Shown piece by piece: positions 1 to 10,556 of a DNA stretch of 64,000 bases. Both the position numbers and the translations under genes were made by a program. The notes beneath the pieces are model-generated. The model saw only the letters and a program-made list of their open reading frames with translations. It was not told the origin of the DNA and made no database searches. Numbering within the stretch: the stretch's first letter is position 1; every line of letters begins with the position of its first letter. The DNA is from Novosphingobium sp. Its GTDB lineage: Bacteria; Pseudomonadota; Alphaproteobacteria; Sphingomonadales; Sphingomonadaceae. The stretch spans positions 372,001-436,000 of the forward strand of contig JACKKX010000002.1 in the NCBI GenBank assembly GCA_024236215.1, written 5' to 3'.

Positions 1-70
1 ATTGCTAACCTGCTGATTTTCGCGAAGGGGCCTTGCGGCGGCGGGGCAATCCGTGTTGTTCTGCTCGGCG

Positions 71-1579
71 ATGAAACGTCTTCTGCGAGCGACGAAGTGC
101 TTGCTTGCCGCGCTGGCGGCGGGCGCGCTGCTGTTCGCCCCGGCAGGAGCCGCGCCGCGCCGCGCCAGCAAGGCCGACAAGGCCAATGCGGAACTCAGCG
201 CCCAGTTGCTTGCCCATATCGTCGAGCTGTCGAGCGATGCCTATGAAGGGCGCGAACCTGGCACCGACGGCGAAGCGCGAACGCTGCGCTATCTGGGCAA
301 GCAATGGTTCGATATCGGGCTGCAATCGGGCACCAACGATCCGGGGCATCCCTGGTTCGTTCCCGTCACCATCGTCGCTCGCGAGCCTGAGGGCAGCCGC
401 CTGCAGTTCACCCGCAAGAGCAAGCGCCTGTTCCTTCCTCCCGAAGCCACCCTGGTGCTCACCTCGGGCAAACGCAGCCTGGTAGAGAATGCGCCGCTGC
501 TGTTCGTCGGAAGCGGAAAGGCAATTCCGCCCCGCGCCGAGCTGGCCGGGCGGGTCGCGGTGCTGCTCGATGGCGATGACGAGACTTCGGAGCGCCAGAA
601 CGCCCTGCTCAAGGCTGGGGCGAGTGCCGTCCTGACCGTGCTCGACGGCGATCGCAGCCTCGAGAATGTCAGCGATCGCCGGCGGCGGCTCGGCTATGCC
701 CTTGCGGGCGAGGAACTCGGCGGGGATATCGAGGCCTTCATTACCGCCGCAGGGATGGACCGGATGCTCGCAGCGTCAAACCTCTCGGTCGCCAAGCTTC
801 AGGCGCTCGCCGCAGCGCCCGATTTCTCGCGCCGCGTGCTCGAACTTGCGGCCACGCTGGAAGCGACCACGCGTGAGACCCGCATCCACACGCATAATGC
901 CATCGCCAAGCTCCCCGGGCGGCGGCCAGAGCTGGGCGCGGTGCTGCTGGTGGCGCATTGGGATCATTTCGGGCGCTGCGTGCCGCCCCCGGCGGAAGAC
1001 CAGATCTGCAATGGCGCGGTTGACAATGCTTCGGGCCTGGCAGTGATGACCGAGGTGGCAAGGCGGCTCGCCAAGGGGCCGCCGATGGACCGTGACGTCT
1101 ATTTCCTCGCTACCACCGGTGAGGAGCTGGGGCTGCTGGGGGCAGAGGCCTTCGCGGCCGATCCGCCGATGCAGCTTTCCTCGATCGTCGCGGCGTTCAA
1201 TATCGATACGGTGGCGATCGCGCCCGCCGGGCAGCCCTTCGGCGTGGTCGGCAAGGGGCTGACCGCGCTCGATCCCCAGATCGCGGTGGTGGCCAAGGCG
1301 GAAAGGCGCAAGCTGGCCGAGGGCGATGCCGCCAATGCCTATGTCAAGCGGCAGGATGGTTGGGCGCTGTTGCAGCACGATGTCCCGGCGGTGATGATCT
1401 CTTCGTCCTGGGGTGACATTGCGCGGGTCGAACAGTTCATGGAGACCGACTATCATCGCCCCAGCGATCAGGTCGGCCCAGGGCTCGAGCTGGGCGGTGC
1501 GGTCGATGACGTGTGGTTCCTGACCGCTCTGACCCGCTGGTTCGCCGATCCGAAGAAAGTCCCCGCCAAGGCCGGTTGA
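71..1579 (+). CDS. M28 family zinc metallopeptidase, exported
   Basis: Predicted exported aminopeptidase-type M28 protein of 502 residues. The N-terminus (MKRLLRATKC, then an Ala/Leu-rich stretch ending near AGAAP) looks like a signal peptide, so it probably acts in the periplasm. A PA-like insert lies around residues 140-230. The catalytic domain starts near 280 with zinc-ligand motifs AHWDHFG (about 293), GAVDNASG (about 315), the catalytic EELG (about 351), NIDT, and a C-terminal YHRPSDQ carrying the last histidine ligand. The ATG at 71 is preferred over one 18 bases upstream because it puts a basic n-region at the start. Substrate specificity cannot be told from sequence. It is followed by guaB in the same direction. 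Confidence 0.85.
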   Translation: MKRLLRATKCLLAALAAGALLFAPAGAAPRRASKADKANAELSAQLLAHIVELSSDAYEGREPGTDGEARTLRYLGKQWFDIGLQSGTNDPGHPWFVPVTIVAREPEGSRLQFTRKSKRLFLPPEATLVLTSGKRSLVENAPLLFVGSGKAIPPRAELAGRVAVLLDGDDETSERQNALLKAGASAVLTVLDGDRSLENVSDRRRRLGYALAGEELGGDIEAFITAAGMDRMLAASNLSVAKLQALAAAPDFSRRVLELAATLEATTRETRIHTHNAIAKLPGRRPELGAVLLVAHWDHFGRCVPPPAEDQICNGAVDNASGLAVMTEVARRLAKGPPMDRDVYFLATTGEELGLLGAEAFAADPPMQLSSIVAAFNIDTVAIAPAGQPFGVVGKGLTALDPQIAVVAKAERRKLAEGDAANAYVKRQDGWALLQHDVPAVMISSSWGDIARVEQFMETDYHRPSDQVGPGLELGGAVDDVWFLTALTRWFADPKKVPAKAG

Positions 1580-3123
<1,544 letters not shown>

Positions 3124-3124
<1 letters not shown>

Positions 3125-3684
3125 TGGAGCCCGGGCCACCCCCGGCCGGAAAGGTCGTGGCCTTGGCCCGATCAGCCGGACACAGCTTTTCCAAGCAGGT
3201 GGTTGACGAGGTTCGTCTTATTGCCGGTCAGGGTGTCGAGGACGATGCGCATCTCGGCGAGAAGGTGCAGCATCTCTCGCGGGTGCGGGTAGATCCCGAT
3301 CAGCCCAATCTCAGGCAGGTTCATCTTATCGGGGAGGAACTGCTTGATGAATTGGCCTTGGAGGGCTTTGCCCTGTCGCCGGGCCAGCTGGGCGAAAACG
3401 TCACTACTCGGGGAATTGATCTGCTTGCGCTCCCGCAACGCAGCGTGCTCAAGATCGGCGATTCGGTCGAGCTGGAAGTGACGGGTCTGCGCAATCCTTG
3501 TGCCCAGATCGAAGCATTCCGGCCTGGGCTACTGGCTCGGGTCGTGTCGAAGGACTCCGGCGGTAACCTGATCCGTCGTGCCGGGATCATGGCTGTGGTT
3601 CGCAGTGGAGGCCAGGCGAGGGCCGGTGATGAAATCAAGGTCGTGCTTCCCGCTGGTGCGCACCTGCCGCTTGAGAGGGTCTAG
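3124..3684 (+). CDS. MOSC domain-containing protein
   Basis: A 186-residue stand-alone MOSC-domain protein, the fold found at the C-terminus of molybdenum cofactor sulfurases and in YiiM-like proteins that handle hydroxylated bases or sulfur transfer. The middle shows LSPGQLGENVTTRGIDL, typical of the family, and the conserved cysteine lies in GLRNPCAQI (about residue 125). The start ATG overlaps the guaB stop by one base. The substrate is unknown. The guaB neighbourhood may only reflect cotranscription. Confidence 0.8.
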
Positions 3685-3687
3685 GCC

Positions 3688-4863
3688 GTGACCCCGCAGG
3701 CGCGGGTCCAGGCGGCGATCGAGGTGCTCGATCGCGTGATCGCTGCGGCGCGCGGGCAGGGGGCCAGCGCCGACCGGATCGTTTCGGAGTGGTTCCGCAG
3801 CCGCCGTTTCGCCGGATCTGGCGACCGCCGCGCGGTGCGCGAGCTGGTCTATGCCGCGATCCGTGTTTGCGGCGAGGTGCCGGGCAGCGGTCGGGCGGCG
3901 ATGCTGCTGCTGGCGAAGGACGATCCGGCGCTCGCCGCACTGTTCGATGGCTCGCGCCACGCTCCCGCGCCGATCGGCGCCAACGAAGCGATTGCCAGTC
4001 CCGGCGTCGCGCCGGCCTGGCTCGAGAAGGGGCTGGCAGCGAGCGGGATCGCGGGAGAGGCAGCGAAGGCGCTGCTAGGCCGCGCCCCGCTCGACGTGCG
4101 GATCAACCGGCTGAAGGCGGGTGACTTGCAACTGCCCGAGCCCGGCGAACCCACCCAGGCGCCCGATGCTCTGCGCTTTGCGGCGGGAACGCCGGTTGAG
4201 CAGTGGCCGGCTTTCAGGGCCGGGCTGATCGAGGTGCAGGACAGCGGCTCGCAGCTTGCCTGCCTGGCGGTGGAGGCCGAACCAGGCGAGACCGTGGTCG
4301 ATCTCTGCGCCGGGGCAGGGGGCAAGACACTGGCCCTTGCAGCGGCGATGCGGGGCGGGGGCCGGCTGATCGCTTGCGATACCGACCGCGCGCGACTTTC
4401 CCGGCTCGCCCCGCGCGCCGAGCGCGCCGGGGCGGTGCTGATCGAGACCCGCTTGCTCGATCCGAACCGCGAAGCTGCCGCGCTGGGCGACATGGCGGGC
4501 AAGTGCGACGCGGTGCTGGTCGATGCGCCCTGCTCGGGCACCGGCACCTGGCGGCGCAATCCCGAAGCGCGCTGGCGGCTGAGCGAGGCCGAGCTGGCGC
4601 GTTACACCGCGATCCAGGCGCGGCTGCTCGATGTGGCGGCGCGGATGGTGAGGCCGGGGGGGCGGCTGGTTTTTGTCACCTGTTCGCTCCTCGATGCCGA
4701 AGGCGCGGATCAGGCCGCCGGGTTCCTTGCGCGCAACCCCGATTGGCGCGCCGATTGCCCGGAACTGGGCTCCGGAACCCCGCGCGGGCAGGGGCTGCGG
4801 CTCGATCCGCATCGGGACGGCACCGACGGCTTTTTCATCGCACGTTTTGTTTCGCCATGTTAG
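3688..4863 (+). CDS. RsmB/NOP-family rRNA cytosine-C5 methyltransferase
   Basis: SAM-dependent RNA m5C methyltransferase, 391 residues, GTG start three bases after the MOSC stop. The SAM-binding motif I is DLCAGAGGKTLALA (about 205-218). Motif IV DAPCSGTGTWRRNPE and motif VI VTCSLL supply the two cysteines of the RsmB family. The N-terminal 150 residues are helical and short compared with the NusB-like domain of E. coli RsmB, as is common in alphaproteobacterial members. The likely substrate is 16S rRNA; the exact base cannot be told. A TPR protein follows 35 bases downstream. Confidence 0.88.
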   Translation: MTPQARVQAAIEVLDRVIAAARGQGASADRIVSEWFRSRRFAGSGDRRAVRELVYAAIRVCGEVPGSGRAAMLLLAKDDPALAALFDGSRHAPAPIGANEAIASPGVAPAWLEKGLAASGIAGEAAKALLGRAPLDVRINRLKAGDLQLPEPGEPTQAPDALRFAAGTPVEQWPAFRAGLIEVQDSGSQLACLAVEAEPGETVVDLCAGAGGKTLALAAAMRGGGRLIACDTDRARLSRLAPRAERAGAVLIETRLLDPNREAAALGDMAGKCDAVLVDAPCSGTGTWRRNPEARWRLSEAELARYTAIQARLLDVAARMVRPGGRLVFVTCSLLDAEGADQAAGFLARNPDWRADCPELGSGTPRGQGLRLDPHRDGTDGFFIARFVSPC

Positions 4864-4898
4864 CGATGGCGCAAATGACTAGGCTCAAGGAGCAGTTG

Positions 4899-5411
4899 AT
4901 GCGTTATACCCCCGTCGCCGCCGCGCTTGCGCTGGCGATTGCCGTTACTTCCAGCGTCGGCCAGGGCGCCCCGCCGCAGCCGCTCGATCCGCGTGCGGCC
5001 GCGCTGGTCCAGCAGGGCCGCGGCGCGCTCGCCGCCGGACAGGCCGACGTGGCGATCGACGATTTCGAGGCCGCCCTGGCGGTTCAGCCGGGCCATGTCG
5101 CGATCTACCTCAACCTTGCCGAGGCGACCCGCAAGCAGGGGCTGCAGGGCAAGGCGCTGCACTATTACCGCCAGGCGCTCACGCTTGAGCCGGACAATCA
5201 GTATGCCATTGCGGGCGAGGGCATGGCGCTGGTTGAAAAAGGCGCGGTGGAAAAGGCTCGGCGCAATCTGACGAGGCTGCAACAGCTGTGCGGCAAGTCC
5301 GATTGCGCCCCGGCGCAGGAACTTGCCGCCGCGATCGACAAGGGGCCGCCCGCGCAGGTTGCGGTGTCGGTTGCCGATGTGCAGGCCGCGCCTACCGCAT
5401 CGCCCAATTGA
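4899..5411 (+). CDS. exported tetratricopeptide-repeat protein
   Basis: A 170-residue protein with an N-terminal signal peptide (MRYTPVAAALALAIAVTSS, cleavage probably near the Gln-Gly that follows) and about three TPR-like helical repeats at residues 30-130. The repeats carry the usual pattern, for example ALAVQPGHVAIYLNLAEA and ALTLEPDNQYAIAGEGMAL. Two cysteines (CGKSDC) near residue 130 may form a disulfide in the periplasm. The ATG at 4899 follows an AAGGAG ribosome-binding site. The partner is unknown. It ends three bases before the convergent rppH. Confidence 0.8.
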   Translation: MRYTPVAAALALAIAVTSSVGQGAPPQPLDPRAAALVQQGRGALAAGQADVAIDDFEAALAVQPGHVAIYLNLAEATRKQGLQGKALHYYRQALTLEPDNQYAIAGEGMALVEKGAVEKARRNLTRLQQLCGKSDCAPAQELAAAIDKGPPAQVAVSVADVQAAPTASPN

Positions 5412-5414
5412 TCG

Positions 5415-5915
5415 TCAGATCAGATCGCGAAATTCGTCCAGCACGGCGCGATAGACCCGCTTCTTGAATGGAACGATTGCCTCGGGCAGCTCGGCCGGAT
5501 CGATCCATTTCCATTCGCAGAACTCTGGCGGATCGTGTCGCTCAAGATGGATGTCGGCATCCTCGCCCGCGAAGCGCGCCAGCACCCAGTGCTGACGCTG
5601 TCCGCGATAACGGCCCTTCCATAGCTTGCCGATCAGCTCGTCAGGCAGATCGTAGAGCAGCTCCTCACGGGTGGTGGCGATCACCGTGATGTGGCGCTCT
5701 TCCACCCCGGTTTCTTCCCACAGTTCGCGCAGCGCGGCCTGGTGGAGATCCTCGCCATCGTCGATTCCGCCCTGGGGCATCTGCCAATAGACCCCGCCCT
5801 CGTCGGGCTGCCCGCGCGTGTCGATGCGCTTGCCGACAAAGGCATGGCCGTGCTGGTTGACCAGCATGATGCCCACACATGGACGATAGGGCAGATGGGA
5901 GTGAGGGTCGGTCAT
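5415..5915 (-). CDS. rppH: RNA pyrophosphohydrolase (Nudix)
   Basis: Removes pyrophosphate from the 5' end of triphosphorylated mRNA and so starts RNase E-dependent decay. The protein has 166 residues, the usual RppH length. It begins with YRPCVGIMLVNQHG. The Nudix box lies at about residues 50-72: GGIDDGEDLHQAAL followed by RELWEETGV, with all catalytic glutamates present. The C-terminal WKWIDPAELPEAIVPFKK matches RppH rather than generic Nudix proteins. Confidence 0.93.
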   Translation of the reverse strand: MTDPHSHLPYRPCVGIMLVNQHGHAFVGKRIDTRGQPDEGGVYWQMPQGGIDDGEDLHQAALRELWEETGVEERHITVIATTREELLYDLPDELIGKLWKGRYRGQRQHWVLARFAGEDADIHLERHDPPEFCEWKWIDPAELPEAIVPFKKRVYRAVLDEFRDLI

Positions 5916-5930
5916 GGCCGCCCCTTACTC

Positions 5931-6869
5931 TCAAACCTTCTGCAACATCAACTTCATCGCCGCGATCACCTTTGCCGTGGCCGCTGCCGCGCTGGGCAGG
6001 GCCTTGCGGGTGGTGGTGAAATCGTGGGTCATGCCTGCGATGTGCATGAACAGCGTATCGACCCCGGCATCGACCAGCTTGGCCGCCATTCGCCGCCCCT
6101 GATCCTGCAAGGGATCGAGCCCCGCCGTCGCGACGATCGAGGGGCACATGCCCTGGGCGCTGGCATGAAGCGGAAAGGCGCGCGGATCGCCGCTCTTGGG
6201 CAGATAGAGCGAATAGAACCAGTCCATCGCCAGCTTGGTCAGCAGATGGCCCTCGGCAAAATGCACCATCGATCCGTCCTGCGATTCGTCGGTAGCCGGA
6301 TAGAGCAGCACCTGCAGCAGCATCGGCGCGGCGGCGGGCCGGTCGCACAGCGCGCGCGCGGTTACGGTGGCCAGATTGCCTCCGGCACTGCCACCGATGG
6401 TGACGATCCCCGTGACCTTCCGGTCCAGTTCCGCCGGGCTTCCCGCCAGCCAGCGCGCCGCCGCCTCGCAATCGTCGGGCGCGGCGGGGAAGGGGTGCTC
6501 GGGGGCAAGGCGATAGTGCACCGCCAGCACCGGCAGGTCGAGCTCGGCGGAAAGCTCCGTGCACAGCGCGTGGTGGGTATCGAGATCGCCGATCACGAAG
6601 CCGCCGCCGTGGAAAAACAGCACCACCGGCGAAGGGTCGCGGCTTTCCCGCACGTCATAGAAGCGCAGCGGAATATTCCCCGCCGGGCCGGGGCAGGAAA
6701 GATCGCGGATCAGCGCAAGGGGGCGCGGATCGGCCTCGGTCATCGCCTTGAGCGCGAGGTACCCGGCGCGTTGCTCCTCCGCCACCAGTGCTTCGGGGGG
6801 CGGCAGACTGTTGACCAGGGCCAGGAACCCCTGAACGTCTTCGCGGATCAGCGGCGGGTTGTCGGACAT
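5931..6869 (-). CDS. alpha/beta hydrolase, HSL (hormone-sensitive lipase) family esterase
   Basis: Predicted carboxylesterase of 312 residues. The oxyanion-hole motif HGGGF is near residue 88. The nucleophile lies in GGSAGGN (about 160), a variant of the GDSAGG motif. The acid is in ATAGLDPL (about 260) and the base histidine in IAGMTHDF (about 290). The ATG at 6869 (MSDNPPLIRED) is favoured because an 18-residue upstream extension is not family-like. There is no signal peptide, so it is cytosolic. The substrate is unknown. It is divergent from korA. Confidence 0.85.
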   Translation of the reverse strand: MSDNPPLIREDVQGFLALVNSLPPPEALVAEEQRAGYLALKAMTEADPRPLALIRDLSCPGPAGNIPLRFYDVRESRDPSPVVLFFHGGGFVIGDLDTHHALCTELSAELDLPVLAVHYRLAPEHPFPAAPDDCEAAARWLAGSPAELDRKVTGIVTIGGSAGGNLATVTARALCDRPAAAPMLLQVLLYPATDESQDGSMVHFAEGHLLTKLAMDWFYSLYLPKSGDPRAFPLHASAQGMCPSIVATAGLDPLQDQGRRMAAKLVDAGVDTLFMHIAGMTHDFTTTRKALPSAAAATAKVIAAMKLMLQKV

Positions 6870-6934
6870 GGCAATTCCTCTCCTGTGGCGGTTTAATCGA
6901 CAGGTTAAGTCGCCGATAGCCACTTGACTAGCCG

Positions 6935-6969
6935 CCTTGGCGGGCCTCTTGTCGATTTGGCCGCCAAGG
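6935..6969 (+). promoter_or_regulatory. inverted repeat upstream of korA
   Basis: In the 186-base gap between the divergent hydrolase and korA genes, CCTTGGCGG (6935-6943) is repeated inverted as CCGCCAAGG (6961-6969) with a 17-base spacer. CCGCCTTGGCGG is also itself nearly palindromic. It could be an operator or a leader hairpin of korA. No regulator can be named. Confidence 0.3.
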
Positions 6970-7055
6970 AGATTTTCTTGATTGCGCGCGGCACTGCGGG
7001 AGGACTAGGGCGCCATTGCCCAGCGGGGCAAGGTCTGCCGGACAAGGAATACCGA

Positions 7056-8927
7056 ATGGCAACGCAACTCGCCGAACCCGAAGCATCCAGCCAAGCAAGT
7101 CCAGAATCCGTCGTCATCCGCTTCGCGGGGGATTCGGGCGACGGCATGCAGCTCACCGGGGGGCAGTTCACCCTGTCGACCGCGCTTTCGGGCAACGATC
7201 TGGCGACTTTTCCCGATTTCCCCGCCGAAATCCGCGCGCCGCAGGGCACGCTGTTCGGGGTTTCCGCGTTCCAGATCAATTTCGGCTCGACAGAGATCGA
7301 CACCGCGGGCGATGCGCCCGACGTGCTGGTGGCGATGAACCCGGCGGCGCTCAAGACCAACGTCGGCGCCTTGAAGCCCGGCGGCCTCATCATCGCCGAC
7401 AGCGGCGAGTTCACCAAGCGCAACCTCGAAAAGGCGCACTACGCGGCGAGCCCGCTTGAGGACGGAAGCCTGGCCAAGTGGCAGCTGCTGGCGTTCGACA
7501 TTTCCGCCCAGACGCTCGAATCGGTCAAACCCTTCGGCCTTGGCAACAAGGAAGCGCTGCGCTGCAAGAACATGTGGACGTTGGGGCTGGCGCTGTGGAT
7601 GTTCGATCGCGATCGCCAGCCGCTGGTCGATTGGCTCAACGCCAAGTTCCGCAAGAATCCGGTGCTGGCCGAGGCCAATATCGCCGCGCTCAACGCCGGC
7701 CATGCCTATGGCGAAACGGCGGAGCTTTCCGGCTCGCTGCACAAGGTCCATCTCGATCCGGTTGAAGCGCCGGCCGGGCTCTACCGCACCATTTCGGGTG
7801 CGGAGGCGGTGGCGCTAGGGCTGGTGATGGGGGCCAAGCTGGCCGATCTGCAGATGTTCTTTGGCGGCTATCCGATCACCCCGGCCAGCTCGATCCTGCA
7901 CTATCTGGCGACGATGAAGGAATTCGGCGTCACCACCTTCCAGGCCGAGGACGAGATCGCGGCAATCGCTTCGGCCATTGGCGCGAGCTATGCCGGGCAC
8001 CTGGGGGTTACGTCCAGCTCGGGCCCCGGCATTGCGCTCAAGGGTGAGGCGATGGGGCTGGCGGTGATGACCGAACTGCCGCTGGTGATCGTCAATTCGC
8101 AGCGCGGCGGCCCCTCGACCGGGCTTCCCACGAAAACCGAACAGAGCGATCTCTACCAGGCGGTCTACGGCCGCAACGGCGATACCCCGATGCCGGTGAT
8201 CGCCGCGCGCAGCCCCGGCGATGCCTTCGAATGCGCGATCGAGGCCTGCCGCATCGCCACCCAGTACATGACCCCGGTGATCCTGCTGACCGATGGCTAC
8301 ATCGCCAACGCGGCCGAGCCGTGGAAGGTGCCCGATCCGGCGGCCTATGCCCCGTTCCCGGCCCGGTTCCTGACGACGCGCAACGGCCCCGACGGTAACC
8401 TGCTGCCCTATGCCCGCGACGAAAAGGGCGCCCGCCCGTGGATCAAGCCCGGCACCCCGGGGCTGATGCACCGCATCGGCGGGATCGAGAAGAACCCCGG
8501 CACCGGCAATCTCGATTATAGCCCTGCCGCGCACCAGGCGATGACCGACGCGCGCAAGGCCAAGGTCGATGGCGTCGCCAAGGGCATCCCGGCGCAGGAA
8601 GTGACCCTGGGCGAGGAGAGGGGCAAGCTCGCCGTGGTCGGCTGGGGCAGCACTTTCGGCCCGATCCACCAGGCGGTGCGCCGCGCGCGCGGCAGGGGGC
8701 TGGACGTCAGCCACATCCACGTCCGCCACATCTGGCCGCTACCGGAAAATCTCGGTGATCTTCTCAGGGGTTACGAGCGGATCCTCGTCCCCGAAATGAA
8801 CACCGGCCAGTTCAAGACCGTGCTGCGCGATCAGTTCCTGGTCGATGCCAAGCCGTACAACAAGACCAGCGGGCAACCCTTCACGATTGCCGAAATCGAA
8901 GCCGCGATCGAAGGAGCGCTGGCATGA
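7056..8927 (+). CDS. korA: 2-oxoacid:acceptor oxidoreductase, alpha subunit (2-oxoglutarate:ferredoxin type)
   Basis: Large subunit (623 residues) of a thiamine-dependent 2-oxoacid:ferredoxin oxidoreductase, a CoA-dependent oxidative decarboxylase that passes electrons to ferredoxin. Residues 15-220 are the gamma domain, starting VIRFAGDSGDGMQLTG. From about 250 the alpha domain shows FFGGYPITPASSILHYL, VTSSSGPGIALKGEA and the RGGPSTGLPTKTEQSDL block typical of KorA-type fused subunits. The ATG at 7056 follows AAGGAA. It overlaps korB by ATGA. 2-oxoglutarate is the likeliest substrate, by family; this is not proven by sequence. Confidence 0.9.
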   Translation: MATQLAEPEASSQASPESVVIRFAGDSGDGMQLTGGQFTLSTALSGNDLATFPDFPAEIRAPQGTLFGVSAFQINFGSTEIDTAGDAPDVLVAMNPAALKTNVGALKPGGLIIADSGEFTKRNLEKAHYAASPLEDGSLAKWQLLAFDISAQTLESVKPFGLGNKEALRCKNMWTLGLALWMFDRDRQPLVDWLNAKFRKNPVLAEANIAALNAGHAYGETAELSGSLHKVHLDPVEAPAGLYRTISGAEAVALGLVMGAKLADLQMFFGGYPITPASSILHYLATMKEFGVTTFQAEDEIAAIASAIGASYAGHLGVTSSSGPGIALKGEAMGLAVMTELPLVIVNSQRGGPSTGLPTKTEQSDLYQAVYGRNGDTPMPVIAARSPGDAFECAIEACRIATQYMTPVILLTDGYIANAAEPWKVPDPAAYAPFPARFLTTRNGPDGNLLPYARDEKGARPWIKPGTPGLMHRIGGIEKNPGTGNLDYSPAAHQAMTDARKAKVDGVAKGIPAQEVTLGEERGKLAVVGWGSTFGPIHQAVRRARGRGLDVSHIHVRHIWPLPENLGDLLRGYERILVPEMNTGQFKTVLRDQFLVDAKPYNKTSGQPFTIAEIEAAIEGALA

Positions 8928-9958
8928 ACGACATGACCCCCATCGGTGTGACCACCACCCTCAAGGACTGGGAAAGCGATCAGGAAGTTCGCTGGTGCCC
9001 GGGCTGCGGGGACTATGCGATCCTCAAGGCGGTGCAGCGCACCCTGCCCGAGATCGGGGCGGACCCGGCCAAGACGGTGTTCGTCAGCGGGATCGGCTGT
9101 TCCAGCCGCTTTCCCTACTACGTCGAATCCTATGGCTTCCACACCATCCACGGCCGCGCGCCGGCCGTGGCGACCGGGATCAAACTGAGCAATCCCGAGC
9201 TCGATATCTGGCTGATTACCGGCGATGGCGACGGGATGTCGATCGGCGGCAATCACACCATGCACCTGATCCGACGCAACCTGAACTGCCAGATCATGCT
9301 GTTCAACAACGAGATCTACGGCCTGACCAAGGGGCAGTATTCGCCCACCAGCCGCCTCGGCACCACCAGCCCGACCACCCCGCTGGGCTCGGTCGATCGC
9401 CCGGCCAGCCCCTGCGCCTTCGCGCTGGGGGCGGGGGCGCGGTTCATCGCCCGCGGGTTCGACGTCTCCAAGCATCTGCCCGAGGTGCTCAAGGCCGCCC
9501 ATGCCCACAAGGGCGCGGCCTTCATCGAGATTTTCCAGAACTGCATCGTCTACAACAAGGATCGCTTCGAGGATTTCGCCGCCCCCAAGGGCGCGGAAGA
9601 CCGGCAATTGTGGCTCAAGCACGGCGAGCCGATGCTGTTCGGCAGCGAGAAGACCGGCGGGATCAAGGGTATCGCGCTCGATCACGAAAACCTCTGCCTC
9701 AAGGTGGTCGATGTGGTGGACAGAGATTGGCAGGCGGCCAAGGTGATCGTCCACGATGTCACCAACCGTTCGGTTGCGCACATGCTGGTCGAGCTGCCAT
9801 TTGGCGCGTTCCCGATGGCGCTGGGGGTGATCTACGACGATCCCCGCCCGACCTACGAGGATGCGCTGCTGGGTCAGGACGCCACGGCGCGTGAAGGCAA
9901 GGACACCAGCCTCGCCCACCTCCTCGCCAAGGGTCAGACCTGGACGGTTGAAGACTAG
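8924..9958 (+). CDS. korB: 2-oxoacid:acceptor oxidoreductase, beta subunit (2-oxoglutarate:ferredoxin type)
   Basis: Thiamine-diphosphate and Fe-S subunit (344 residues) paired with the preceding alpha subunit. Cluster cysteines are visible in WCPGCGDYAI (about 26-35) and GIGCSSRFPYY (about 63), with a further cysteine near NCIVYN (about 207). The thiamine-diphosphate and Mg motif is GDGDGMSIGGNH (about 101-112), followed by NNEIYGLTKGQ. The ATGA overlap with korA implies a fixed ratio. The stop codon overlaps that of the convergent PAP2 gene. Confidence 0.92.
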   Translation: MNDMTPIGVTTTLKDWESDQEVRWCPGCGDYAILKAVQRTLPEIGADPAKTVFVSGIGCSSRFPYYVESYGFHTIHGRAPAVATGIKLSNPELDIWLITGDGDGMSIGGNHTMHLIRRNLNCQIMLFNNEIYGLTKGQYSPTSRLGTTSPTTPLGSVDRPASPCAFALGAGARFIARGFDVSKHLPEVLKAAHAHKGAAFIEIFQNCIVYNKDRFEDFAAPKGAEDRQLWLKHGEPMLFGSEKTGGIKGIALDHENLCLKVVDVVDRDWQAAKVIVHDVTNRSVAHMLVELPFGAFPMALGVIYDDPRPTYEDALLGQDATAREGKDTSLAHLLAKGQTWTVED

Positions 9959-10503
9959 GCGCGGCTTCCCATCGCCCGGATCGTCAGCGTCCAGCCGATC
10001 CCCAGCACCCAACCGGCCAGAACGTCACTGGGCCAGTGTACGCCCAGCCAGACCCGGCTGAAGGCGACCAGAGCCGACCAGATCAGTGCCAGCAGCACCA
10101 GGGAACGGGTGCGACCGCTGAGCTGGCCGAGCGCCAGCGCAACGGCAAGATAGATCGCCGCCGACCCGGAGGCGTGGCCGCTGGGAAAGGCAAGACCGTC
10201 CGCCGGGGCCAGATAGGGCACCAGTGCGGGGCGGGGGCGGGCGAACAGCAGCTTCATCGCCGCGTTGAGGGTGGGTGCGGACAGAACCGTCACAGCAAGC
10301 AGGGCCGCTTCGCGCCATCGTCGCGCCAGCAGCACCGCGCCAAGCGCCAGCCCGGCAACCAGTGCGCGCGGCGTTCCCGCACCGCTGGCGGTAATCGTCT
10401 GCCAGAAGGCTGCCAGCCATTGCGGCCCGCCGGGCAGGCCCTGCTCACCGCGCCACAGCAGCACGCCGGCGCGGTCCAGCTCGGTGGTCCAGCCTTGTGC
10501 CAT
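9955..10503 (-). CDS. PAP2-family membrane phosphatase
   Basis: Integral membrane phosphatase of the phosphatidic acid phosphatase type 2 family, about 182 residues. The three catalytic blocks are present: KLLFARPRP (about 95), PSGHAS (about 118) and SRVWLGVHWPSD (about 155). At least four hydrophobic helices follow. Substrate is probably a lipid or undecaprenyl pyrophosphate. The start is uncertain: the frame stays open upstream but soon enters the tRNA-Phe gene, so the ATG at 10503 is the first ATG that does not overlap the tRNA. It leaves the first hydrophobic segment short; a CTG about 11 codons upstream is the only other option. Confidence 0.8.
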   Translation of the reverse strand: MAQGWTTELDRAGVLLWRGEQGLPGGPQWLAAFWQTITASGAGTPRALVAGLALGAVLLARRWREAALLAVTVLSAPTLNAAMKLLFARPRPALVPYLAPADGLAFPSGHASGSAAIYLAVALALGQLSGRTRSLVLLALIWSALVAFSRVWLGVHWPSDVLAGWVLGIGWTLTIRAMGSRA

Positions 10504-10556
10504 CGCCAGCGCGATCAGCGCGAAGGCGGCCCAGCAGGCCAGCGCCGCGCGCGCAG

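Noticed and set aside
776..1456. 226-codon frame antisense to the M28 peptidase
   Set aside because: Arg/His-rich shadow of a high-GC gene; the sense strand carries all peptidase motifs.
4203..4898. Open frame running from inside the methyltransferase gene into the TPR gene
   Set aside because: The first 230 codons overlap the methyltransferase in another frame and show no protein-like pattern; the TPR protein starts at 4899 with a signal peptide.
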